Assembly: GCF_900101705.1 (NCBI RefSeq)
Contig: NZ_FNAC01000035.1
Span: 1 to 53,315, forward strand
From: Algoriphagus faecimaris
Lineage (GTDB): Bacteria; Bacteroidota; Bacteroidia; Cytophagales; Cyclobacteriaceae
Length of the DNA stretch: 53,315 nt
Direction: 5' to 3'
Shown: one piece after another, positions 33,334 through 41,912 of the stretch
How positions within the stretch are numbered: the stretch's first letter is position 1
Layout: each line of letters begins with the position of its first letter
Program-made: the position numbers and the translations under genes
Notes under the pieces: model-generated
What the model saw: only the letters and a program-made list of their open reading frames with translations
What the model was told of the DNA's origin: nothing
Databases searched by the model: none

Positions 33334-34809
33334 TTACTGATCTCCGTAGAGTTCTTTACTTGCTTTCTCATATTTATCTCCTGCAGTCCAAATTGGCTTT
33401 TGGTCCCAATTGGCGATTCTTTCTGCAGACAGGATGTAAGATTTCCAATATTTCACTGCATAGTCTAAATCAAAATTATCAACTTGATCTCCAGGCCTGT
33501 GGTAATACTTCTGGATCTCATCATCAAATGCTTGGAATCCAAGACTAAAGGTAGGTGCCGGGATCCCTTTTTTTGCAAAATTGACATTGTCTGATCGATC
33601 GTAGAGCCCTTGTTCAGGAGCTGGATCTGGAATAGCTTCCAAGCCAAATTCTGACACAGCAGAAATAATCTCATCATCGGCGGAGGTCCTTCCCAATCCT
33701 ATGACGGTAATGACCGAGGTGTCATTGTAGCCCCCATTATCAATATTGAGATTGTAAATGATTTTATTTAGGGGGACCAATGGATTTTCTGAAAAATAAG
33801 CAGAACCTAGTAGTCCCTTTTCTTCAGCAGTCCATAAAGCTAATAGGATGGATCGCTTTGGCGGATTTTTTGCAAAATACTTCGCAGCATTGATAACGGC
33901 TACAGTACCTACCGCATTGTCTCTAGCGCCATTATAGATGGAGTCTCCCGTTTCGTCCGGAGTACCAACACCTACGTGATCATAGTGGGCGGAGAGCATC
34001 AAGTATTCGTTTTTCAATTCCGGATCAGTTCCTTCTATCCAAGCAACGACATTTTTACCAGTTACTTTTCGAATATTTTTGCCCTTAATTTCCATTTTGG
34101 CAGAAGTGAGATTGCCTTCGGTAATTGCCTCACGTATTGAATTATCCAAGTCCTTAACCCAAATGTAAGGTAGGTCTGAACTTGCTCCCTGGTCAAGTCC
34201 AAGCGTAGTTCGGTTTAAGAAATTTGATACCAATTGCCATGGCACAGCGGGTATATTAAATCGCTCTATTAAACCTATAGCGCCAGCTTTTTGTGCTCTG
34301 GCTACTTTTTCTCTTCCCAAAGAAAAAAGGTCGGCAGGGCTCATTCTATCAGGCGCACCGACATTTGATATAAGTAATTTTCCTTTTAAGTCTTTTCCTT
34401 CAAAGTCCTCTTCCAGACCAAAGCCGATTTCGGCTAACTCATAGCTGCCTTCAACTGATTTCCCATCAAGAACCAGCAGGTCTGTTCCTTGAGTGTAAAC
34501 TTTTTCTCCAAGAGAAACTGTACCAGTACTAGGGGGGGATGAAACCTGGAAGGGGATATTTTGGAAATACCCATCTGCCTGAGAAAAGGGTTTTGCACCG
34601 TATTTTTCAAGCTGTTCTGCAATGTAATTGGCTGCTAGCTCGATCTCTGGTCTGATTGGATCTCTACCCATCAATTCATCCGAAGCCAAGTAGGTAAAGT
34701 GGCCAATGGCCTCTTTTTGTTTAAAGTTTTTTTCAACTGCCTTTTTTTGTGCTAAAGCGGGAGTGGCTAAGAGACCTACCATTCCAAAGGCGATACATAT
34801 TTTTTTCAT
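33334..34809 (-). CDS. M28 family metallopeptidase, exported
   Basis: The 491-residue protein begins MKKICIAFGMVGLLATPALA, a clear signal peptide, so I place the start at ATG 34809 and not at 34878. Between an N-terminal region with a PA-like insert and the C-terminus lies the di-zinc aminopeptidase domain: SAHYDHVG (ligand histidine), GARDNAVGTVAV (bridging aspartate), LWTAEEKGLLGSAYF (catalytic and ligand glutamates), NLNIDNGGYND and a terminal histidine in YYHRPGDQVDN. It probably acts as a periplasmic aminopeptidase or glutaminyl-cyclase-like hydrolase. It is monocistronic. Confidence 0.93.
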   Translation of the reverse strand: MKKICIAFGMVGLLATPALAQKKAVEKNFKQKEAIGHFTYLASDELMGRDPIRPEIELAANYIAEQLEKYGAKPFSQADGYFQNIPFQVSSPPSTGTVSLGEKVYTQGTDLLVLDGKSVEGSYELAEIGFGLEEDFEGKDLKGKLLISNVGAPDRMSPADLFSLGREKVARAQKAGAIGLIERFNIPAVPWQLVSNFLNRTTLGLDQGASSDLPYIWVKDLDNSIREAITEGNLTSAKMEIKGKNIRKVTGKNVVAWIEGTDPELKNEYLMLSAHYDHVGVGTPDETGDSIYNGARDNAVGTVAVINAAKYFAKNPPKRSILLALWTAEEKGLLGSAYFSENPLVPLNKIIYNLNIDNGGYNDTSVITVIGLGRTSADDEIISAVSEFGLEAIPDPAPEQGLYDRSDNVNFAKKGIPAPTFSLGFQAFDDEIQKYYHRPGDQVDNFDLDYAVKYWKSYILSAERIANWDQKPIWTAGDKYEKASKELYGDQ

Positions 34810-34969
34810 AGGCTTTGTAATAATTTCGATGATAAAACCCGGTTTGAAGGCGGGTAGGGAATTTGGTTTTAATGGCAAATATTGATCCTTAGAAAGTCAG
34901 AAGATGCCTTTTTTCTAGAGATAATTGATGAAGGCAAAATAATGCAAATAGAGGAAAGGAAGATGCTAC

Positions 34970-35677
34970 TTATATAAATTGATGGTAATTCATTCCGATT
35001 TTATGTAAAATAGTTCGAAAATGTACAGGAATTGGCGCTCTTAGCGCAATAGTCTCGTTCTGATAGGGTTGCTTCAGCTCCAGTTGGTAAGCATGTAGGA
35101 GCAGGTTTTCCAATCCAAATTCCTCAAAGAAAAAGTGATTTTGCTTATTATTTCCATGCTTTTTATCACCAAGGATATAATGCCGGAGATGTGCTAAATG
35201 CCTTCTTATTTGGTGGGTTCTGCCTGTTTTTGGGCTCATCATGATCAGAGAATAGCGAGAAGTGGGATACCTGCCGGTCGTATCGTATGGAATTTCGATT
35301 TCCTCTACTACCGAAAAATCCGTGACGGCCTCTTGAAGCTTTTTGGATCTCTCATTTTCCAATGGATAATCAATAGTTCCTTTCTTTTCTGAAAGATGTC
35401 CACGGACGAGTGCCAAATAGTTTTTATGCACCATTCGCTCTGCAAATTGAGCTTTAAGCAGTGGAAGGGATTCTTTCGTTTTAGAAAAGAGTAAAATGCC
35501 ACTAGTTGGGCGGTCTATCCGATGAGCTGGGTGCACGTGGCAGCCGATTTGATCTCTAAGCTTTTGAATGGCAAATTCCGCTTGCTCATCGGCTGCGATG
35601 GAAGTTCGGTGGACCAATAGACCTGAAGGTTTATTAATCGCTATTAATTGCTCGTCTTCATAAATTATTTCGAGCAT
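34970..35677 (-). CDS. truC: tRNA pseudouridine synthase, TruC-like (RluA family)
   Basis: The 235-residue enzyme converts uridine to pseudouridine in RNA, likely U65 of tRNA. It begins at ATG 35677 (MLEIIYEDEQLIAINKPSG), because the longer frame would run into mnmA. The catalytic aspartate is in AHRIDRPTSGILLFSK. The family II motif SPKTGRTHQIRRHLAHLRHYILGD is intact. There is no S4 domain, which fits TruC. It lies 29 bases after mnmA, so the two tRNA-modification genes are co-transcribed. Confidence 0.9.
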   Translation of the reverse strand: MLEIIYEDEQLIAINKPSGLLVHRTSIAADEQAEFAIQKLRDQIGCHVHPAHRIDRPTSGILLFSKTKESLPLLKAQFAERMVHKNYLALVRGHLSEKKGTIDYPLENERSKKLQEAVTDFSVVEEIEIPYDTTGRYPTSRYSLIMMSPKTGRTHQIRRHLAHLRHYILGDKKHGNNKQNHFFFEEFGLENLLLHAYQLELKQPYQNETIALRAPIPVHFRTILHKIGMNYHQFI

Positions 35678-35706
35678 AGAGCTATTCGGTTCAAAGTGGG
35701 AGATGT

Positions 35707-36918
35707 TTAAAAGATAGTACCTGAACCTATACACTCATTTTGAGCATACCAAGCGACAAATTGACCTGATGCAATGCCCTTTTGAGCTTCTTCAAAAATC
35801 ACATAAAGACCATTTTCTCGCTGAATAAGTTGCACGGGTGAAAGAGGCTGTCTGTATCTGATTCGGGCATAATAGCTTGCTTTTTGACCTGTGGTCAATT
35901 TTAAATCTTCCCTGATCCAGTGGATTTGATCATTTTTCACAAAAAGAGCATTGCGGAGTAACCCTGGGTGATCTTCACCTAATCCTGTGTAGATGATGTT
36001 TTCTTTGGTATCCGTAGCGATCACAAAGAGGGGTTTACCTGTTCCTCCGACATTCAAACCCTTACGCTGTCCAACGGTGAAATAATGTGCACCATTGTGC
36101 TCACCTACTACTTTACCTTGGTTTTGTTGGTAGTGAATGGGATGGGACAGCTGTATGAGCTCAGACTCTGAGAAATCCTCATACTCAAGGTCAGTAGGTA
36201 CTTTAAACCGCTCCAAAACCTTCAATTCAGCTGGTATTTGAATGATTTTCCCCTTTTTTGGTTTTAGCTGCTGCTGCAAAAACTCAGGCAACCTCACTTT
36301 ACCAATAAAGCAAAGTCCTTGTGAGTCTTTTTTTTCTGCGGTTATCAGATCCAAATCCTTGGCGATTTTTCGGACTTCTGATTTTTGGAGATGACCTATT
36401 GGGAAAAGCGCTTTGGCTAATTGGTCTTGCGCTAATTGACAGAGAAAATAGGATTGATCTTTGTTGGGGTCGGCACCCGCAAGCAGTTGATAGACGGTTT
36501 TCCCATTGACCTCGATTTCACCTTTTTGACAATAGTGTCCGGTAGCTACAAAGTCCGCTTTTAATTTTTGCGCAGCTTTTAAAAAAATATCAAACTTGAT
36601 TTCTCTATTGCACAGAATATCAGGGTTGGGAGTCCTTCCCGCTTCATATTCGGAAAACATGTAGTCCACTATTCGCTCCTGATAGTCTTCGCTCAAGTCG
36701 ATAGCTTGAAATGGAATCCCCAGCTTTTCTGCTACAAGCATTGCATCGGTAGAATCTTCCATCCATGGACATTCGTTGGAAATGGTGACGGATTCATCAT
36801 GCCAGTTTTTCATAAACATCCCAATGACTTCGTAGCCTTGCTCGATGAGGAGATGTGCTGCGACAGAACTGTCAACTCCACCAGATAATCCGACGACCAC
36901 TCTTGCTTTCTTTTTCAT
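35707..36918 (-). CDS. mnmA: tRNA 2-thiouridine(34) synthase MnmA
   Basis: MnmA thiolates U34 of tRNA(Lys, Glu, Gln) with ATP and a sulfur relay. The 403-residue protein has the PP-loop [16 protein letters not shown], the first catalytic cysteine C103 in [13 protein letters not shown], and the second at C203 in [13 protein letters not shown]. The C-terminal beta-barrel contains [18 protein letters not shown] 36918 was chosen over TTG 36924. It is about 40 residues longer than E. coli MnmA, as is usual in Bacteroidetes. Confidence 0.95.
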   Translation of the reverse strand: MKKKARVVVGLSGGVDSSVAAHLLIEQGYEVIGMFMKNWHDESVTISNECPWMEDSTDAMLVAEKLGIPFQAIDLSEDYQERIVDYMFSEYEAGRTPNPDILCNREIKFDIFLKAAQKLKADFVATGHYCQKGEIEVNGKTVYQLLAGADPNKDQSYFLCQLAQDQLAKALFPIGHLQKSEVRKIAKDLDLITAEKKDSQGLCFIGKVRLPEFLQQQLKPKKGKIIQIPAELKVLERFKVPTDLEYEDFSESELIQLSHPIHYQQNQGKVVGEHNGAHYFTVGQRKGLNVGGTGKPLFVIATDTKENIIYTGLGEDHPGLLRNALFVKNDQIHWIREDLKLTTGQKASYYARIRYRQPLSPVQLIQRENGLYVIFEEAQKGIASGQFVAWYAQNECIGSGTIF

Positions 36919-37077
36919 ATTCAAATCAATTTATGGATTCAAGGTCCATACGATTAGATGCACGTAAAACTGAGACCTTTCTTATTCAGTTCAAAATTCT
37001 CTACGAAAATCCTTTCATTTAATTGATTTAAGCTTGACCAATCCCAAAAATAGGAGTATGGATAAGTAGTAATCCTG

Positions 37078-37085
37078 TATTTTTG
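37078..37085 (+). promoter_or_regulatory. -7 element for the MATE transporter gene
   Basis: TATTTTTG matches the -7 consensus exactly, 22 bases before the ATG. No TTG is found 19-21 bases upstream. Confidence 0.4.
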
Positions 37086-37107
37086 CGGGCTAATTACTTT
37101 TAACGAA

Positions 37108-38493
37108 ATGGCAATGACTGTTCAACTCATCAAGGATGCGATTTTAGGGAAGGAGCAGGATTTTACCACGCTCAGTCTTAAGACTGCTATTTTGGTCCTT
37201 TCCATTCCAATGATTTTGGAAATGATGATGGAGTCTGCTTTTGCTGTAGTGGACATATTTTTTGTAGCCAAACTGGGTGAGCATGCCATTGCCACTGTGG
37301 GACTGACGGAGTCGGTGGTCGTTTTGGTTTATGCGGTGGGTTTTGGGATCAGTATGGCTGCGACGGCTTTGATATCTAGGAGGTTTGGGGAAAAAGACTA
37401 TCATAAAGCCGGGGAGGTGGCATTTCAGTTATTGGTAGTAGGAGGTACAATTTCAATTGTTTTGGGAATCTTGGGATGGTTTTTTGCTGGAGAAATACTC
37501 AAATTGATGGGAGCCGAAGAGGAGGTTTTAAGGACTGGTGTATCCTACACTCGAATTATTTTTGCCGGGAATACGGCTATCATGCTACTATTTCTCATCA
37601 ATGGAGCCTTTCGTGGTGCAGGTCAGGCGCATCATGCCATGCGCTCTTTATGGATTGCCAATGGATTTAATATTCTGCTTGACCCTTTGTTGATATTTGG
37701 AATTGCTTCCTGGGAGGGCTTTGGATTAGAAGGAGCAGCGATAGCAACCACCGTAGGAAGAGGATTGGGTGTGGTCTATCAGTTTTATCATTTGTTTAAT
37801 GGAAAGCACAGACTACGCATCGCATTGGAGCACATGCAGGTCAAGTGGCAAACGGTCCGTAAGATCATGAATATTGCAGCGGGAGGAATGGGACAGTTTT
37901 TGATTGACTCTGTTTCTTGGATTGCCTTGACTAGAATGAATGCAGAGTTTGGCTCTGCTGCCTTGGCTGGCTACACCATAGCTATGAGAGTACTGATATT
38001 TACACTTTTGCCAGCTTGGGGTATATCGGGTGCAGCAGCTACACTAGTTGGTCAAAATTTAGGAGCAAATGAAATTGACCGAGCAGAGAAGGCCGTCTGG
38101 TTGACAACGCGCTATTGTGTGATTTTCATGGCTTCTGTTACAGGGATTTACCTTCTTTTTTCCAGTGAGTTGGCAGGGTTTTTTACCGATATTCCCGAAG
38201 TTAAAGCTATTGCATCACAGGGACTTTGGGTCATTGTTTTGGGCTATGTTTTCTTCGCAGTTGGAATGGTTTTGACCCAAGCCTTCAATGGTGCAGGAGA
38301 TACCAAGACACCAGCTTATATCAATATAGGAGTATTATGGTTTATGGAAATTCCACTGGCTTGGTTTTTGGCTTTTCCCATGGGACTGGAATACTTGGGT
38401 ATTTTTATAGCCATTGCTTTCTCTCATTCATTTCACGCGCTGGTGGCATTGTATTTCTTTCGTCGTGGTAAATGGAAAAAAGTCACGGTATAG
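37108..38493 (+). CDS. MATE family efflux transporter
   Basis: The 461-residue inner-membrane protein has about 12 predicted helices in two homologous halves. The first begins with LVLSIPMILEMMMESAFAVVDIFFVAKLG, the MATE signature around residue 30. The second has AGGMGQFLIDSVSWIALTRM. The motif VGQNLGAN follows in the second half. It likely exports cationic drugs or metabolites in exchange for Na+ or H+. It is flanked by divergent mnmA and a convergent hydrolase gene, so it is monocistronic. Confidence 0.93.
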   Translation: MAMTVQLIKDAILGKEQDFTTLSLKTAILVLSIPMILEMMMESAFAVVDIFFVAKLGEHAIATVGLTESVVVLVYAVGFGISMAATALISRRFGEKDYHKAGEVAFQLLVVGGTISIVLGILGWFFAGEILKLMGAEEEVLRTGVSYTRIIFAGNTAIMLLFLINGAFRGAGQAHHAMRSLWIANGFNILLDPLLIFGIASWEGFGLEGAAIATTVGRGLGVVYQFYHLFNGKHRLRIALEHMQVKWQTVRKIMNIAAGGMGQFLIDSVSWIALTRMNAEFGSAALAGYTIAMRVLIFTLLPAWGISGAAATLVGQNLGANEIDRAEKAVWLTTRYCVIFMASVTGIYLLFSSELAGFFTDIPEVKAIASQGLWVIVLGYVFFAVGMVLTQAFNGAGDTKTPAYINIGVLWFMEIPLAWFLAFPMGLEYLGIFIAIAFSHSFHALVALYFFRRGKWKKVTV

Positions 38494-38505
38494 TTGAAAT
38501 TTTCT

Positions 38506-39573
38506 TTAGTATTGAAAAAGGTTTTTACCAATTACAGGGTCGATCATACGGTTATCTACTAGTTCGGGACTGCTCTTGAGAATATCTAAAGGCTCCAATA
38601 GAGGCTCGTCTGACAAGTCAAATGTCCCAAAATGCATAGGAATAAAATGCTTTCCATTCATTTCCAGAAAAGCCTGACCTGCATCCGAAGGACTCGTATG
38701 TGCAGGATGCATAAACCAAATAGGTCGAAAAGCCCCCACACCCATCAGCGCATAATCGGGCGAACCTAGTGTTTCCTCGATCAGTTTGAAATGTGGGCCA
38801 TAGCCGGAGTCTCCCATAAAATAAAGTCGCTTTCCTTCTGTTTGAATATAAAAACCTCCCCAAAGCCGCTTATTGGTATCCATTAGACCTCTTCTAGACC
38901 AGTGCCTAGCAGGGACAAAAGTGATGTCAAGCCCTATCTCCGTAGAGAATTTTTGGAACCAGCCTGCTTCTTCGATTTCTATTTTATTTTTGGTCCAAGA
39001 TGCGATCAAAGGTTTCATATTTAAACCTGCTAGGATTTTTACTTGGGGATTTATAGAAGTAATTAATTTTATCGTCTCTTCATCACAATGATCCCTATGA
39101 TCGTGTGAGATCAAAATGTAATCAATGTTTTTAAATTCCTCAGGATCGAGAGGAAGTGTACTTTGTCGCTTTAGCACCCAGTTGTCCAGCCAAACTGGAT
39201 CTGTGATGATGGTTTTCCCGTTGACTCGAATCAGAAACGAGGCATGACCTAGCCAGATTAATTGATCCTCACTGCTATTATCGAGACTAGTTATTTTTAC
39301 TAAAGGCAGCTTTCGCGTATCATTTTCTTTGATTTCTGCTTGTGGATTGGAAGAGGTTTTCCACTTAAAAACGTCCAAAAGACTGGACTCGAAAGGATGA
39401 AATAGATTTTGATATGTTCCGTCGCTCAATTGCGGTGTTCCTTTCCAGTTGGAGGGCTTGGCATTGTAGCTAAGTTCCGGATTTTCCGTGTAAGTCAATG
39501 TAGGGCTTGTTGAAGGAATTATAAAAAAGGAAAAAAGTAATCCAGAAACCATTAAGATTATCAGGGCTACCAT
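38506..39573 (-). CDS. MBL-fold metallo-hydrolase, membrane-anchored (NAPE-PLD/UlaG-like)
   Basis: The 355-residue protein starts with a hydrophobic anchor (VALIILMVSGLLFSFFII). The metallo-beta-lactamase domain follows: WLGHASFLIRVNGKTIITDPVW, the zinc motif ILISHDHRDHCD, FVPARHWSRRGL, YFMGDSGYG and MHFGTFDLSDEPL. The GHASFLI and PARHWS motifs place it with NAPE-PLD-like phosphodiesterases, which act on N-acyl phosphatidylethanolamine in animals. The bacterial substrates are unknown. I favour ATG 39573. TTG 39600 is possible, while the GTG at 39648 lies at the end of a -7 promoter box and so is unlikely. Confidence 0.88.
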   Translation of the reverse strand: MVALIILMVSGLLFSFFIIPSTSPTLTYTENPELSYNAKPSNWKGTPQLSDGTYQNLFHPFESSLLDVFKWKTSSNPQAEIKENDTRKLPLVKITSLDNSSEDQLIWLGHASFLIRVNGKTIITDPVWLDNWVLKRQSTLPLDPEEFKNIDYILISHDHRDHCDEETIKLITSINPQVKILAGLNMKPLIASWTKNKIEIEEAGWFQKFSTEIGLDITFVPARHWSRRGLMDTNKRLWGGFYIQTEGKRLYFMGDSGYGPHFKLIEETLGSPDYALMGVGAFRPIWFMHPAHTSPSDAGQAFLEMNGKHFIPMHFGTFDLSDEPLLEPLDILKSSPELVDNRMIDPVIGKNLFQY

Positions 39574-39647
39574 AGTTTTTTTGTTCTTTGAAGGTTTCAA
39601 GTGATTTGGATTTAGGATTAAAACTCCTTCACCTCGGAAGTGGTTCA

Positions 39648-39655
39648 CAAAAATA
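39648..39655 (-). promoter_or_regulatory. -7 element for the MBL-fold gene
   Basis: TATTTTTG on the minus strand is an exact -7 match. It directly follows, and shares bases with, the T-tail of the upstream hairpin terminator. Confidence 0.4.
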
Positions 39656-39682
39656 AAAGCCGAACCCTGATAGGGCCCGGCT
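39650..39682 (-). terminator. Hairpin terminator after the lipoprotein gene
   Basis: Arms 39658-39668 and 39672-39682 pair over nine of eleven positions (a 2x2 internal mismatch) with a 3-base loop. On the minus strand the stem is followed by TTTATTTTTG. Confidence 0.6.
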
Positions 39683-39761
39683 AATTCTGAAAATGAGTGT
39701 AATTATTTTATGGATATACGGAATTCTGTCTGTACCCAAGTTTTTTAATATCCATCTCGAC

Positions 39762-39782
39762 TTGGTTCGACTTCGCTCACCA
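39762..39782. repeat. Dispersed intergenic repeat, copy 1
   Basis: A 21-base block with core GGTTCGACTTCGCTCACC is identical to 52925-52945 in this window. It lies in the intergenic stretch 39683-39902, which also has a CG-rich block and a short dyad (ATCCCG 39837-39842, CGGGAT 39854-39859), unlike the AT-rich surroundings. Confidence 0.75.
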
Positions 39783-39902
39783 ACCGTCGACCGGTGTCCG
39801 TTTGTTTCGTTTTTCCGAAAGGGGTAGCCGGTCTCGATCCCGATAAATTGGGACGGGATGAGGCCTTTTCCACTTACTGACAAAGAAGCGGATATGCAAA
39901 AA

Positions 39903-40658
39903 TTATTTTAATGAAACGAATTTACTGTCAACGGTTTCGTTAATAAAATATATTTTTTTTCCACCAAAAGTTTGGCTTTCGCTGTTGTAGGCAGCTACCT
40001 GCACCAGGGCAGTGCTAGAAGCAGAAAGGCTATTTAATTCACTAGCTGAGAAAGTGATAGAGGTTGACCTTGCTTCTTTGGTGACCACATTTCTGCCATC
40101 AGATACTACCCACAGCAAATTATCCACTGCAGCCGGAATTGACTGCACACTTAAAGCAACCCCTGCACTGATTGTGAATTCTTCCGGCACACTAGTTTGA
40201 AAGCGGACGACTCCTGGCATGGGTTTGCTGGTGCTGTGCTCAAAACCCGAGAAACCATTTGCTCCTGCAACTGACCAGCTATTGGTCTGTCCTGAGTTGA
40301 GTTCTAGTGTGATGTCTGTGAAATTGTTGATATATGCATTTCCACCTACGTTTTGTAGAGCAAAATCATTCAGACTGACAGTGCCTACATTGACCAGATT
40401 GCCTCCACTTGATGAAGAATAAAAGTTGGCATTGGCAACATCAATGAGAATGTCGGGCATACCCGGAACGCTAGGAGTGCCTGATGGCAGATTCGATTTG
40501 GCCTTGATCGCTGCTAGCACTCCATCTGCATCACCAAAATCAGGAAGAGGATTGGTGCTTTGTTGATCTTGTGGATTTTCGTCTGAGTCATTACAGGCGG
40601 TAAATAGCAGACCTACAAGGCTAAAAATTAAGAGAAAAGAGGATGTTTTAAGTTTCAT
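39903..40658 (-). CDS. Hypothetical lipoprotein
   Basis: The 251-residue protein has a lipoprotein signal peptide with lipobox LLFTAC, then an Asp/Asn/Gln-rich linker (NDSDENPQDQQ). The mature part is Ser/Thr/Val-rich and predicted all-beta, with a periodic pattern that could be a beta-sandwich. No family is recognised. It lies between a CAP-domain gene and a terminator on the same strand, so it may be the last gene of a leftward unit. Confidence 0.8.
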   Translation of the reverse strand: MKLKTSSFLLIFSLVGLLFTACNDSDENPQDQQSTNPLPDFGDADGVLAAIKAKSNLPSGTPSVPGMPDILIDVANANFYSSSSGGNLVNVGTVSLNDFALQNVGGNAYINNFTDITLELNSGQTNSWSVAGANGFSGFEHSTSKPMPGVVRFQTSVPEEFTISAGVALSVQSIPAAVDNLLWVVSDGRNVVTKEARSTSITFSASELNSLSASSTALVQVAAYNSESQTFGGKKIYFINETVDSKFVSLK

Positions 40659-40745
40659 AGAAGAATGGATTTATTTTTTCAAATGTCATCCATACTCTAA
40701 CCCATTTCAATAAGGCAAATGGCGTATATGTTGTTCTTTACGTTG

Positions 40746-41426
40746 TTAGATGTTACTGCTGAAACATTGTACATTGATAAAATAGGGCATATTATACAAT
40801 TTTTTCTCAGGGTATACCGCGCAACCCGCGCTCATAAATTTGAAATGAGGGTTCAATATATTTTCCCGATGTCCGGGAGATTCCATCCAGAGTGCTACAA
40901 TTTCTTTTGCATAGCTTAGGTAGGTATGTGACTCGACAGGGCGGGTTTCATTAGTACTGCGATAATAAAAATCACCTGGCGATGGGGATGGACCTATTGG
41001 CTTGCCGTACTCGTAGTCGAGGCCGGCGGTGCTACTGATATTTTCAGCGATCTGACTTGGGTTTAAACCGACAATCTGAAATCGATCTCGCAGGAGTCTT
41101 TTATTTCTGATGGTACTGTAGTGGCCATAAAAATTATACTTAACCATATCAGCGGCATGATCTGCTGAAAGCTGTTCTATTCGAAAAGAATATTTGAATT
41201 CTACTAAATCATGTAAACTGCGGTGCTCGTTGGTGGCATAAAAAATAGCGGCATGAAGCAGTGCATAATCGATGGATCTAAAATCAATGGTTTGGTTGGC
41301 TTCCGGAAGCTGGTAAAAATCACTCCATGTGACTTTGTTGTACCTTTCCGTATTCCAGACCTGGGCCCAACTTAGTCTAGGCCCTAAAGTGCCAAAGAGG
41401 ACAATCAAGTAGAAACCAATTCTCAT
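40746..41426 (-). CDS. CAP/SCP-domain (CRISP-like) exported protein
   Basis: The 226-residue protein has a signal peptide ending in SWAQ. The CAP fold is shown by LSADHAADMVKYNFYGH (CAP histidine), IAENISS (CAP glutamate) and the WMESPGHRENILNPHFKFMSAG block, which supplies the second histidine and glutamate. In eukaryotes the fold serves in defence and sterol/lipid binding; bacterial roles are mostly unknown. The protein has few cysteines (AGCAVY, VQCFSS), enough for one disulfide. Confidence 0.9.
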   Translation of the reverse strand: MRIGFYLIVLFGTLGPRLSWAQVWNTERYNKVTWSDFYQLPEANQTIDFRSIDYALLHAAIFYATNEHRSLHDLVEFKYSFRIEQLSADHAADMVKYNFYGHYSTIRNKRLLRDRFQIVGLNPSQIAENISSTAGLDYEYGKPIGPSPSPGDFYYRSTNETRPVESHTYLSYAKEIVALWMESPGHRENILNPHFKFMSAGCAVYPEKKLYNMPYFINVQCFSSNI

Positions 41427-41488
41427 CTGCGATGTCTTTTTTAAAATCAGACGAAACAGATTGGGATTTAGTGTATTGATTAGAAAAT

Positions 41489-41737
41489 TTAATTGTCGTG
41501 GGGAAGATCAAGAAGAAGGTTAATAAGTGCCTTTGGCGTTCCAGCATTTTTAAGTTTTTCTTCCTGCAGGTTGACCTGAAGCTGATACTCTAGCTCAAAA
41601 ATCAACCCATTGACAAAAACTGGATCCATATTCATTTTTTGGATGAAATGATCGTTTTTGCGAGGTCCATGAAGGTAAATTCCGTACATATGAAATACCT
41701 CAACTGCTTTTTTGATTTTAGAAAAATGCTGTCTCAT
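41489..41737 (-). CDS. Small acyl-carrier-protein-like protein lacking the prosthetic-group serine
   Basis: The 82-residue protein is helical. From residue 31 it can be aligned without gaps to the second half of an acyl carrier protein: FIQKMNMDPVFVNGLIFELE matches the [20 protein letters not shown] region of E. coli AcpP, and LQVNLQEEKLKNAGTPKALI matches its helix III region. The phosphopantetheine serine of D-S-L is replaced by proline (D38-P39). So it cannot carry the prosthetic group if the alignment is right. It lies 175 bases downstream of the GH26 gene on the same strand. The family assignment is an inference. Confidence 0.75.
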   Translation of the reverse strand: MRQHFSKIKKAVEVFHMYGIYLHGPRKNDHFIQKMNMDPVFVNGLIFELEYQLQVNLQEEKLKNAGTPKALINLLLDLPHDN

Positions 41738-41912
41738 GGTAGTAAAATTGTGGTAGTAAGTTAAATCAAGTTGGTTTTGAACGAATTCACAAAGAATTCA
41801 TTGTGGGTTAAACTTGAATTAATTTGAAATAGTTGCACCGAGACTAAAAAATCATTCTGATTTTAAAATTTTTTAATGAAATCCATAGTACTTTAATTTT
41901 CACCGATAAAAA

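Noticed and set aside
39629..39883. 84-codon frame on the minus strand overlapping repeats
   Set aside because: It lies across a terminator, a dispersed repeat and dyads, and its translation is Arg/Pro-rich without family similarity; explained by repeat DNA.
40719..40919. 66-codon plus-strand frame overlapping the CAP gene
   Set aside because: It is antisense to a well-supported CAP-domain gene and encodes no recognisable protein.
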